Source: Ensifer adhaerens
GTDB lineage: Bacteria; Pseudomonadota; Alphaproteobacteria; Rhizobiales; Rhizobiaceae
Length of the DNA: 64,000 bases
NCBI RefSeq assembly: GCF_001270265.1
Contig: NZ_LGAP01000009.1
Coordinates: forward strand, 1-64,000
Direction: 5' to 3'
Shown: piece by piece, positions 35,345 to 43,287 of the stretch
Position numbering within the stretch: position 1 is the first letter of the stretch
Layout: each line of letters begins with the position of its first letter
Translations under genes and position numbers: made by a program
The notes under the pieces: model-generated
The model's database searches: none
Told to the model about the DNA's origin: nothing
The model's input: the letters and a program-made list of their open reading frames with translations, nothing else

Positions 35345-36007
35345 TCAGGCTTGACGCAGGCCCTGAAGGCGGTTGACGACGGTGTCGGTATCGGTGGTCC
35401 AGCAGTAGCCGGAGTAGGCGCGAAGGGCGCCTTCGTGGCGCTCGGGGCTGTAGGTCGCGCAGGCGTCGTTGACGACGGTGACGAGGTAGCCGCGGTCGGC
35501 AGCATCGCGCACCGCCATGTCGACGCACTGGTCGGTGATGACGCCGGCGATGATCAGGTAGCGGGTGTTGAGGTTGCGCAGGATGTAGTCGATGTTGGTG
35601 GAGTTGAAGACGCCGGACGAGGTCTTCGGCAGCACGATCTCGTTGTCTACAGGCGCCAGCTCGGGAATGACCTGGCCCTCGGGCGAGCCCTTCGGCACAT
35701 GCATGTCGGACAGCTTGTGGTCGAGCGAGCGGTCGCGGCCGTCGAGCGTCAGGCTCTCGATGATGGTGTGCAGCACTTCGCAGCCGGCCTTGCGGGCAGC
35801 TTCGAGGATGCGGACCTGGTTGGGGATCACCGTCTGGCGCAGCCGCTTGTGGTAGTAGCTGTCGGCGTCCTGCGGATGGGTCGGATCGAGATTGGGTTCG
35901 CACCAGATGCGCTGCATGTCGACGAACAGCACGGAGGTGCGGCCGCGCTCGTAATCGCTGTCGCGTCTCAGCATGTCGTCCCCGACCTTGACTGTAACGG
36001 CACTCAT
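35345..36007 (-). CDS. Isochorismatase-like cysteine hydrolase
   Basis: A 220-residue hydrolase. The catalytic triad of the family is visible: Asp in VLFVDMQR, Lys in LPKTSSGVF and Cys in VITDQCVDMAVRDAADRG. Relatives are nicotinamidase, ureidoacrylate amidase and biuret or N-carbamoyl amide hydrolases. With a GS-like ligase, N-acyl hydrolase and aminotransferase next to it, a role in cleaving an amide or ureido bond of a nitrogen substrate is likely. It begins at 36007 and is 40 bp from the RpiR regulator gene on the same strand. Confidence 0.88.
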   Translation of the reverse strand: MSAVTVKVGDDMLRRDSDYERGRTSVLFVDMQRIWCEPNLDPTHPQDADSYYHKRLRQTVIPNQVRILEAARKAGCEVLHTIIESLTLDGRDRSLDHKLSDMHVPKGSPEGQVIPELAPVDNEIVLPKTSSGVFNSTNIDYILRNLNTRYLIIAGVITDQCVDMAVRDAADRGYLVTVVNDACATYSPERHEGALRAYSGYCWTTDTDTVVNRLQGLRQA

Positions 36008-36047
36008 TCGGATTCTCCTCGGTTGTGGTTTTCGCCGGGCAAGCGTG

Positions 36048-36929
36048 TCAGCGGCCGTCGTCGACGTTCGGGTTGAGAGCGTCTTCAGTGATGGCGTAGC
36101 CGCGGCGCAGCTCCTCCATCCGCTCGATGCGGGCGCGCGATTGGGTGGCGAGACGGGCGGTGAGCGCCGCGATCAGCGCCTCCGTCTGGGCGATCGCCGG
36201 CACCATCGTGTCATAGGGCGAGACCGTATCGACCGGCGCCGTCAGCGTGACGGTGGCGAAATCGGCGATCGGCGAAATCCACCGGTCGGTGAACAGCACG
36301 ATGCGTGCGCCCTGTGCCGCCGCCTGCCGGGCGAAGCGAATGGTGTCGTTCTGGTAGCGGCGGTAATCGTAGACGAAGAGCACGTCGCGTTTGCCGAGAT
36401 CGACGAGCTGGTCGACCTGGTCTGCCTGGCTGCCGTTGATCCAGCGGGTATCACCGCGCAGCTGCTTCATATGCGACCAGAGCAGGCCGGCGAGAAAGCC
36501 GCTGAAACGGCCGCCGAGGCAATGCGCGCGCGCGCTCATGTCTGCGGCTGCATCAACCGCTGCCTCGAAATCTTCCGACGGCAGCATCTGCATCGAAGCT
36601 TCGAGCGCATGGATGCTGGCGCGCAGGAAGTACTGGTAGAAATTCTCCTGCTCCAGCGACGGCCGCCGCTCATCGAGCATCGACAGCGGCGAACTCATGC
36701 GCTCCTGCACTTCGCCGAGCAGCGCCTTCTGAAACTCCGGATAACCCTCGAAACCAAGCTTGTTGGCAAAGCGCACGACGGTCGGATTGCTGACCCCCGC
36801 CGACGAGGCCAGATAGGCAACGGTATTCAGTCCCGCTGCCGGATAGTTCGACAGGAGCTGCCGCACGATCTTCAGTTCCGATCGTGTGAAGGTAATAGCC
36901 CCGTCTGTCAGTCGATCCCGGATTGCCAC
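36048..36929 (-). CDS. MurR/RpiR-family transcriptional regulator
   Basis: A 293-residue regulator. I chose GTG at 36929 because GGAGG lies eight bases upstream; an upstream ATG at 37025 would add 32 residues without family likeness. The N-terminal RpiR helix-turn-helix (about 5-80: LIVR-like core GVSNPTVVRFANKLGFEGYP) is followed by the SIS domain, usually binding sugar phosphates or other ligands. It lies divergent from the ABC transporter starting at 37108 and probably controls both directions. Confidence 0.87.
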   Translation of the reverse strand: MAIRDRLTDGAITFTRSELKIVRQLLSNYPAAGLNTVAYLASSAGVSNPTVVRFANKLGFEGYPEFQKALLGEVQERMSSPLSMLDERRPSLEQENFYQYFLRASIHALEASMQMLPSEDFEAAVDAAADMSARAHCLGGRFSGFLAGLLWSHMKQLRGDTRWINGSQADQVDQLVDLGKRDVLFVYDYRRYQNDTIRFARQAAAQGARIVLFTDRWISPIADFATVTLTAPVDTVSPYDTMVPAIAQTEALIAALTARLATQSRARIERMEELRRGYAITEDALNPNVDDGR

Positions 36930-37107
36930 GATTTCCGCCTCCCAAAAATGATGGCTTGAACCCCAGTTTCTAATTTTTGTTACATAATTGCTAGCAGAGA
37001 ATGTTTTTTGAAACAAGATTGACATTTGATCGAGATGGGATAACTTTCATTTCGGGAACTGGCCCGAGCCAAAAACAACGGCGGGTCGACAATTCGGGGG
37101 AATGCAG

Positions 37108-38985
37108 ATGGTCCGCGTCAGGCGAGAAACCGTCGTCGGTATCCTTTTAACGTCATTGCCGCTTTTGGTGGCCGCTGCCGTCGCCTCGCTGGTCTTTCCG
37201 GGGAGTGGCGAGCGCCTCGTGACGCTGTTCATGATCAACGTGATCGCGGTGCTCGGCATCGGCATGTATGCCGGCAATTCGGGCATCGTTTCCTTCGGCC
37301 ATGTCGGCTTCATGGCAATCGGCGCCTATGCGTCGGGCCTTCTGACCATCAACCCGATCGTCCAGAAGACGGCGCTGCCGCACCTGCCGGAATGGCTGGC
37401 AGGCATCGGCATGCCGTTCCTGCCGGCACTTGCGGTGGCGCTGGTGGTCGTGGCGCTGGTCGCCGTCCTGATCGGCATTCCCGTCGCCCGCCTTGCCGGT
37501 TCATCGGCGTCGATCGCGACGCTCGGCTTTCTCGTGATCGTCCATGTGGTGCTTGTCGCCTCGACGGATATCACCCGCGGCAGCCAGACCTTCTTCGGCA
37601 TCCCGCGTGCGGTCAATCTGTGGGTGGCGCTGCCTTTTGCGGTCGCCGCAATCGCCATTGCCCGTCTCTATCGGGACTCTAGCGCGGGCCTGAAGCTCAG
37701 GGCTTCACGCGAGGACGAGATCGCCTCGACTGCCGTTGGGGTCAACGTCAAGCTCCATCGTTTTGTCGGCTGGGTGCTCGGCGCCGTTCTGGCAGGCGCT
37801 GCCGGCGCGCTGCTGGCGCATTTCCTCGGCGCCTTCTCGCCCAAGGACTTTTATTTCAATCTGACCTTCGTGCTGCTCGCCATGCTGATCCTCGGCGGCG
37901 TCACCACCGTTTCGGGTGCCGTCGGCGGAACCGCAGTGATCATGCTGATCGTCGAGCTTCTGCGCAAACTCGAAGGCGGCGTCGATCTTGGCTTCGTCAC
38001 GCTGCCGACCGTTTTCGGTCTCACGGATATCGGCATCGGCGTCGCGATCCTGGTGGTGATGTACCGCCTGCAGGACGGGCTCTTCGGCGTCAGGGAGCTG
38101 GACGAGCGTCTCGGTTGGTTGAAGCGCTTTGCCTCGAAGCCTGCGGTATCGTCTGACGGCGCGCAAAAGATTGCGGCAATCCCGCCAGGCGGAACGCTGA
38201 AGGTTGAAAATCTCGGCAAGAAATTCGCTGGCCTCGTGGCGCTGGAAAACGCCAACTTCGAGATCAAGCCGGGCCTCGTTACCGGCCTGATCGGCCCGAA
38301 CGGAGCCGGCAAGTCGACCCTGATCAACAGTGTCTCCGGCGTCGTTCCGCCGTCGAGCGGCCGCGTGCTGATCGACAGCAAGGATATAGCGTCGTTGCCG
38401 GTCCACGCCGTACCCGTTGCCGGCCTTGCGCGCACCTTCCAGAATATCCGCCTGTTCAAGAACCTGACGGTGCTTGAGAACGTCACGGTCGCGGCAAGCG
38501 CGCTGAACGGCAATGGCGAGGACCCGATGGAAAGCGCCCGGCTGGTGCTGGCCGAGGTTGGTCTCGACAGCTTTTCCGATCAGCTTGCCGGCACGCTTTC
38601 CTATGGCGCGCAACGCCGTCTCGAGATCGCCCGCGCACTGGCCCTGAAGCCGCGCTACCTGCTGCTCGACGAGCCGGCGGCCGGCATGAACCCTGCCGAA
38701 ACGCAGGAGCTGATGCACGTGCTCGACCGCATCCGCACGAAATACCGCCTCGGCCTGCTCGTCGTCGAGCACGACCTGAAGCTGATCATGCGGCTCTGCG
38801 ACATCGTCGTCGTCCTGAACAAGGGCCAGCAGATCGCCATCGGGACGCCGGCGGAGATCCAAGCCAACCCGGCTGTAATCGAAGCCTATATCGGTCGTCG
38901 CCGCTCGTCGGCGCAGGCGCAGCGCGAGGTTGTCGAGGCCGGCGGCCTCCAGCCGGGCGCGAGCGGCCTCCACAATCCAGCTTGA
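37108..38985 (+). CDS. Branched-chain-type ABC permease-ATPase fusion (LivM-LivG)
   Basis: A 625-residue fusion. The N-terminal about 320 residues form a LivM-type permease (GNSGIVSFGHVGFMAIGAYA and eight or more helices). After a short linker, residues about 365-600 are a LivG-type ATPase with Walker A GPNGAGKST, signature LSYGAQRRLEIARAL and Walker B LLLDEPAAGMNP. The start at 37108 is favoured by GGGGGA seven bases upstream. It forms one operon with a binding protein, LivF and LivH. The substrate is probably the nitrogen compound degraded by the divergent genes. Confidence 0.9.
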   Translation: MVRVRRETVVGILLTSLPLLVAAAVASLVFPGSGERLVTLFMINVIAVLGIGMYAGNSGIVSFGHVGFMAIGAYASGLLTINPIVQKTALPHLPEWLAGIGMPFLPALAVALVVVALVAVLIGIPVARLAGSSASIATLGFLVIVHVVLVASTDITRGSQTFFGIPRAVNLWVALPFAVAAIAIARLYRDSSAGLKLRASREDEIASTAVGVNVKLHRFVGWVLGAVLAGAAGALLAHFLGAFSPKDFYFNLTFVLLAMLILGGVTTVSGAVGGTAVIMLIVELLRKLEGGVDLGFVTLPTVFGLTDIGIGVAILVVMYRLQDGLFGVRELDERLGWLKRFASKPAVSSDGAQKIAAIPPGGTLKVENLGKKFAGLVALENANFEIKPGLVTGLIGPNGAGKSTLINSVSGVVPPSSGRVLIDSKDIASLPVHAVPVAGLARTFQNIRLFKNLTVLENVTVAASALNGNGEDPMESARLVLAEVGLDSFSDQLAGTLSYGAQRRLEIARALALKPRYLLLDEPAAGMNPAETQELMHVLDRIRTKYRLGLLVVEHDLKLIMRLCDIVVVLNKGQQIAIGTPAEIQANPAVIEAYIGRRRSSAQAQREVVEAGGLQPGASGLHNPA

Positions 38986-39020
38986 TCAGCAAACGAAAAT
39001 CAGAAAGAGGGAGCTTACCG

Positions 39021-40184
39021 ATGAAATCCAATCTCAGGGCCCTGTGCCTCACCACCGTTCTTGGCGGCTTCATGCTGTCGCCGTTGCCGGCGCTCGCCGA
39101 AGACCTGGTCATCGGCCTTGCAACCGCTCAGACCGGCGGTCTTGCTCCCTATGACCAGCCGTCGCTGAAGGGCCTGGAAATGGCCGTCGAGGAGATCAAC
39201 GCGGCCGGGGGGGCTGCCGGCAAGTTCCCGATCAAGCTCGTGGCCAAGGATACCCGCTCGGATGCGGCCCAGACGGCGCTGGTGGCGCAGGAACTGGTCG
39301 ACCAGGGCGTCAAGATCATGATCACGCCCTGCGATGCCGATCCATCGATCGCCGCCGGCCAGGTGACGCAGGCCGCCCAGATCCCGGCCTTTTCGTTCTG
39401 CGCCACGACCCCGACCATGCCGCTTGCCGTCGGCGACTACATGTTCGGCAACTATCCCGCCGACAACGTCCAGGCCGCGGTGCTTGCCACCTATGCCGTC
39501 GAGAAGGGCTATAAGAAGGCCTACATCCTCAAGTCTCCGGATAGCGCCTATACGCTGAAGCTCCCGGAGTATTTCGGCGAAGCCTTCAAGGCCAAGGGCG
39601 GCGAGCTTCTCGGTGAAGGCACGTTCAGCATGGGTCAGCAGGATTTCGGCGCCGAAGTCACCAAGATCAAGGCGATGAACCCGGCGCCCGACGTCATCAT
39701 GACCGCGGCCTACGAGCCCGATTTCCCGGCCTTCATCCGCCAGCTGCGCGGCGCCGGTGTGACCATCCCGATCCTCGGCAGCGACGGCATCGACTCGCCG
39801 ACGACCTTCGGCCTTGGCGCGACGGTCGATGGCGTGGTCTTCACCACGGCCGGCTTTGCCAGTGAAGGCAGCCCGCTCGCCGACTTCAACGTGAAGTACA
39901 AGGAGAAGTTCGGCCAGGAGCCGGACACCGTCTACATCGCCAATGGCTATGATCTCGGCAAGGTCATCGACGCTGCTGTCACCGAAGCCAACAGCATTGA
40001 CCCGGTCGCCATCCGCAACGCCATCGCCTCGCTCGAAAATGTCCAGGGCGTTACCGGCCCGATCAGCTATGCCGGCACGCAAGGCATGCCGTTGCGCTCG
40101 GTCTCGCTGGTGCGCATCGGAGGCGGAAACCGCGAACTGATCAGCCAGGGCGTTCCGGCCGCGGCCGACATTCCGGCCCCCTGA
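39021..40184 (+). CDS. Periplasmic binding protein of LivK type
   Basis: A 387-residue exported protein. The signal peptide TTVLGGFMLSPLPALA ends before EDLVIGLATAQTGGLAPYDQ, a type I periplasmic-binding fold. The start at 39021 is supported by GAGGGA upstream. It belongs to the leucine/amide/urea-binding group, but which ligand it holds cannot be told. Note its position inside the transporter operon between the fused LivMG and LivF, which is a common but not universal order. Confidence 0.88.
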   Translation: MKSNLRALCLTTVLGGFMLSPLPALAEDLVIGLATAQTGGLAPYDQPSLKGLEMAVEEINAAGGAAGKFPIKLVAKDTRSDAAQTALVAQELVDQGVKIMITPCDADPSIAAGQVTQAAQIPAFSFCATTPTMPLAVGDYMFGNYPADNVQAAVLATYAVEKGYKKAYILKSPDSAYTLKLPEYFGEAFKAKGGELLGEGTFSMGQQDFGAEVTKIKAMNPAPDVIMTAAYEPDFPAFIRQLRGAGVTIPILGSDGIDSPTTFGLGATVDGVVFTTAGFASEGSPLADFNVKYKEKFGQEPDTVYIANGYDLGKVIDAAVTEANSIDPVAIRNAIASLENVQGVTGPISYAGTQGMPLRSVSLVRIGGGNRELISQGVPAAADIPAP

Positions 40185-40287
40185 ACCGTCGCTACTTGAG
40201 ACCTCCGGCGAGGGCGCCGGAGATCGCCCGGCCGCAACCGACTCCTCGCAATGCCGTATCGCAATCCATGGCAAGGACTTTGCCCCG

Positions 40288-41025
40288 ATGATGCACAGTG
40301 AAATTCCCGCTCAGAAGCCCTTGCTCGAAGTCAGCGGTCTCAAGGTCGCCTATGGTGCCGTCGAGGCGCTGAAGGGTGTCGATCTCACCGTCGGCAAAGG
40401 GCAAATCGTCACGCTGCTCGGGGCCAACGGTGCCGGCAAGAGCTCGACGCTGAATGCGCTGGTGGGGCTGGCGGCAAAGAAGGCGGGGCGGGTCTCCTTC
40501 AACGGCCAGGATATTTCCGGCCTGCCGCCGGAGCAGATCGTCCGGCTCGGCATGACGCTGACGCCGGAAGGCCGACGCATCTTTCCAAGCCTGACGGTGG
40601 ACGAACATCTGCTGCTCGGCGGCGCCATGCACAAGGCACGCGGTGCGATCTCCGAGGTGCGGGACGACATGCTGTCGCGCTTCCCGATCCTGAAAGAACG
40701 TCTTGGCCAGAAGGCCGGTTCGCTTTCCGGCGGTGAGCAGCAGATGCTGGCGATCGCCCGCTCGATGATGTCGTCGCCCGACCTGCTGCTGCTCGACGAA
40801 CCTTCGCTTGGCCTTGCGCCACAGATCGTTGACCTGATCTTCGACCTGATTGCCGGCCTGCGCCAGAAGGGGCTGACGATCCTGCTCGTCGAGCAGAACG
40901 TCGCCCTTTCGCTCGAAATCGCCGACGCCGGCTATGTCATGGCGAACGGACGCATCGTGCTCTCCGGTACCGCGGCCGAGCTTCGCAACTCAACCGAAAT
41001 CCAGGGCGCCTATCTCGGCGCTTGA
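40288..41025 (+). CDS. Branched-chain-type ABC ATPase (LivF)
   Basis: A 245-residue ATPase. Walker A GANGAGKSST, the Q-loop, signature LSGGEQQMLAIARSM and Walker B LLLLDEPSLGLAP are intact, and the C-terminal YLGA is typical of LivF. It begins 103 bp after the binding-protein gene and is followed closely by LivH. With the fused ATPase, the transporter has the usual two different ATP-binding subunits. Confidence 0.9.
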   Translation: MMHSEIPAQKPLLEVSGLKVAYGAVEALKGVDLTVGKGQIVTLLGANGAGKSSTLNALVGLAAKKAGRVSFNGQDISGLPPEQIVRLGMTLTPEGRRIFPSLTVDEHLLLGGAMHKARGAISEVRDDMLSRFPILKERLGQKAGSLSGGEQQMLAIARSMMSSPDLLLLDEPSLGLAPQIVDLIFDLIAGLRQKGLTILLVEQNVALSLEIADAGYVMANGRIVLSGTAAELRNSTEIQGAYLGA

Positions 41026-41050
41026 GGCCGGAGGCAAAGAGGTCATAACG

Positions 41051-41938
41051 ATGGACATGTTCCTGCAGCAGCTGGTCAATGCGCTGAGCCTCGGCGGCAC
41101 CTATGCGCTTCTCGCACTTGGGCTTGCGGTCGTCTTCTCGATCATGGGGCTGATCAATTTCGCCCATGGCGAACTGATGACGGCGGCCGGCTACGGGCTG
41201 TGCTTCGCCCTTTTGCTGGGGCTGCCCTTTCCGCTCGCCATCTTCGGCGCGCTGATGATCGCCGTAGTGCTTGCCATGCTGATGGAGCGTGTCGCCTTCC
41301 GGCCGGTGCGGGGTGCCAGCGGCACGACGCTGCTTCTCACCAGCTTTGCCGTCAGCGCCATCCTGCGCGTCATCTTCCAGAACTTCATTTCGGCGCGGCC
41401 GAAACCGGTGCCGATGCCGGAGAGCTTTTCCGGGGCGATCGAGATCGGCGGCCTGCATCTCGGCCTGATCCAGGGCACGTCGATCCTGGTCACCGTCATC
41501 ATGCTCGTCGGGCTCAACCTCTTCCTGCGCACGACCGTTCTTGGCCGGGCGATGCGGGCGGCCTCGGAGGACTTCGCCATTGTCCGGCTGATGGGCATTC
41601 GCGCCAATGCCGTGGTGGCGACCGCCTTTGCGATTTCGGGGCTGCTCGCGGGTGTGGCAGGCATCCTCTGGGTGGCCCAGCGCGGCAGCGTCGATCCGCT
41701 GATGGGCTTCCTGCCGGTGTTGAAGGCTTTCATCGCCGCAATCATCGGCGGGCTCGGCAGCCTCTCCGGCGCGGTTGCCGGCGGCTTCCTGCTCGGCTTC
41801 ATCGAGGTGTTCCTGCAGGCCTATCTGCCGGAAAGCCTGCTCAGCTACCGCGATGCCTTCACCATCCTGCTCGTCATCGGTGTGCTTCTCTTTGCGCCGC
41901 AGGGGCTGCTTGCGCGCAAGACGATCGTCAAGCTCTGA
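41051..41938 (+). CDS. Branched-chain-type ABC permease (LivH)
   Basis: A 295-residue membrane subunit with about eight helices. LGLAVVFSIMGLINFAHGEL near the start and the EAA-like GANAVVATAFAISGLLAGVA-type loop are LivH features. The start at 41051 has AGAGG eight bases upstream; the longer frame from 40934 overlaps livF. It closes the operon and a strong terminator follows. Together the four genes make a complete importer. Confidence 0.9.
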   Translation: MDMFLQQLVNALSLGGTYALLALGLAVVFSIMGLINFAHGELMTAAGYGLCFALLLGLPFPLAIFGALMIAVVLAMLMERVAFRPVRGASGTTLLLTSFAVSAILRVIFQNFISARPKPVPMPESFSGAIEIGGLHLGLIQGTSILVTVIMLVGLNLFLRTTVLGRAMRAASEDFAIVRLMGIRANAVVATAFAISGLLAGVAGILWVAQRGSVDPLMGFLPVLKAFIAAIIGGLGSLSGAVAGGFLLGFIEVFLQAYLPESLLSYRDAFTILLVIGVLLFAPQGLLARKTIVKL

Positions 41939-41968
41939 TCGCCAGAGCGATCATTTCAGATCGAATGC

Positions 41969-42010
41969 AAAGCCGCGAGGGTTTCCCTCGCGGCCTTTGC
42001 TTTTGTTTGA
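41969..42010 (+). terminator. Terminator of the branched-chain-type transporter operon
   Basis: AGCCGCGAGGG and CCCTCGCGGC arms close a three-base loop, followed by CTTTGCTTTTGTTT. It is about 30 bp after the last stop. Confidence 0.85.
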
Positions 42011-42113
42011 AATCTTCCTTCCGGCGAATGTCCTGTGCGGGACGAGCCGGCCCAAAGAATGCAGGCGCGGGGCAGTGGACCGCTTGCCGTCGCCGACGGT
42101 TGCGCCGAGCGCT

Positions 42114-42149
42114 AAAACAAAAACGCCGCGGGGAGGAGCCCGCGACGTT
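42114..42149 (-). terminator. Terminator of the polar amino-acid binding protein gene
   Basis: On the minus strand CGTCGCGGG, a six-base loop, CCCGCGGCG and a T-rich tail lie about 20 bp after the stop at 42171. Confidence 0.75.
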
Positions 42150-42170
42150 CGATGGTGTGGAGCTGTGCGG

Positions 42171-43181
42171 TCAGCGTGCCGGCGGCGCGTACATCAGGCC
42201 GCCCTGGCTCCACAGCTTGTTGAGGCCGCGGTCGATCTTGAGTGCGCTGTCCTTGCCCAAGTGTTTTTCGAAAACCTCGCCGTAGTTGCCGACGGCGGAG
42301 ATTGCCTGGAAGGCCCATGTCGGGCCGAGGCCCAGCGCCTTGCCGGCTTCGTTGTCGATGCCGAGGAAACGCCTCTGGCCGACGGTGCCGCTTTCCTGCA
42401 TCTTGGCCGCATTCTCCTTGGTGATGCCAAGCTCTTCGGCTTCGATCATCGCGAACAATGTCCAGCGCACGACCTTGAACCACTGCTCGTCGCCCTGGCG
42501 CACGGCCGGTCCGAGCGGCTCCTTGGATATGACTTCGGGCAGGACGACGAAGCGCTCCGGGTCGTTCAGGGTCAGGCGCTGGGCGTAGAGCGCCGAGGCA
42601 TCGGTCGAGTAGACGTCGCAACGTGCGGTGTTGAAGGCCTGGATCGTCTGGTCGGGTTTCTCGAAAGCGATGACCTGGTACTGGATGTTGTTGGAGCTGA
42701 AGTAGTCGGCCATGTTCTGCTCGGTCGTCGTGCCGGTTTCCGTGCAGACGGAGGCGCCCGAGAGTTCCTTGACGCTCTTCACGCCGAGGTCGTTGCGCAC
42801 CATGAACGCCTGGCCGTCATAATAGTTGACGCCGACGAAGCTCATGCCGAGATCGCTGTCGCGCGACAGCGTCCAGGTGGTCTGGCGCGACAGAAGATCG
42901 ACTTCGCCCGACTGCAACGCGGTGAAGCGCTCCTTGGTCGAGAGCGGCACGTATTTCACCTTGTCCGGGTTGCCGAGCGTGGCAGCGGCGGCCGCCCGGC
43001 AGAAGTCGATGTCGAAGCCGCTCCACTCGCCCTTGTCGTTCGGCGCGGAAAAGCCGAGCACGCCCTGGCTGACGCCGCAGCGAAGCTCGCCCCGTTCCTT
43101 CACGACATCGAGCGTGGCGGCGCTGGCGGCCGTTCCAGCGAGAAATGCCGCACTTGCAAGTGCTAGAATTCCTGATTTCAT
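42171..43181 (-). CDS. Polar amino acid ABC binding protein (AapJ type)
   Basis: A 336-residue periplasmic protein. The signal peptide ILALASAAFLAGTAASA precedes a type II binding fold, with VVKERGELRCGVSQGVLGFS typical of AapJ/general amino acid binding proteins. The permease and ATPase (aapQMP type) are not in the window, so it may use the transporter of another locus. It is 106 bp from the second trimodular gene on the same strand and could be co-expressed with it. Confidence 0.88.
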   Translation of the reverse strand: MKSGILALASAAFLAGTAASAATLDVVKERGELRCGVSQGVLGFSAPNDKGEWSGFDIDFCRAAAAATLGNPDKVKYVPLSTKERFTALQSGEVDLLSRQTTWTLSRDSDLGMSFVGVNYYDGQAFMVRNDLGVKSVKELSGASVCTETGTTTEQNMADYFSSNNIQYQVIAFEKPDQTIQAFNTARCDVYSTDASALYAQRLTLNDPERFVVLPEVISKEPLGPAVRQGDEQWFKVVRWTLFAMIEAEELGITKENAAKMQESGTVGQRRFLGIDNEAGKALGLGPTWAFQAISAVGNYGEVFEKHLGKDSALKIDRGLNKLWSQGGLMYAPPAR

Positions 43182-43287
43182 TGTCCTGTTCTCCTCTTGT
43201 TATGCAGTTATAAGGCACGCGTCATCGCTGCCGGGGCGCGCGCGTCCCGGCCAACTGGCTATCGTTTCGGCGGTATCGGGCCCGGTC

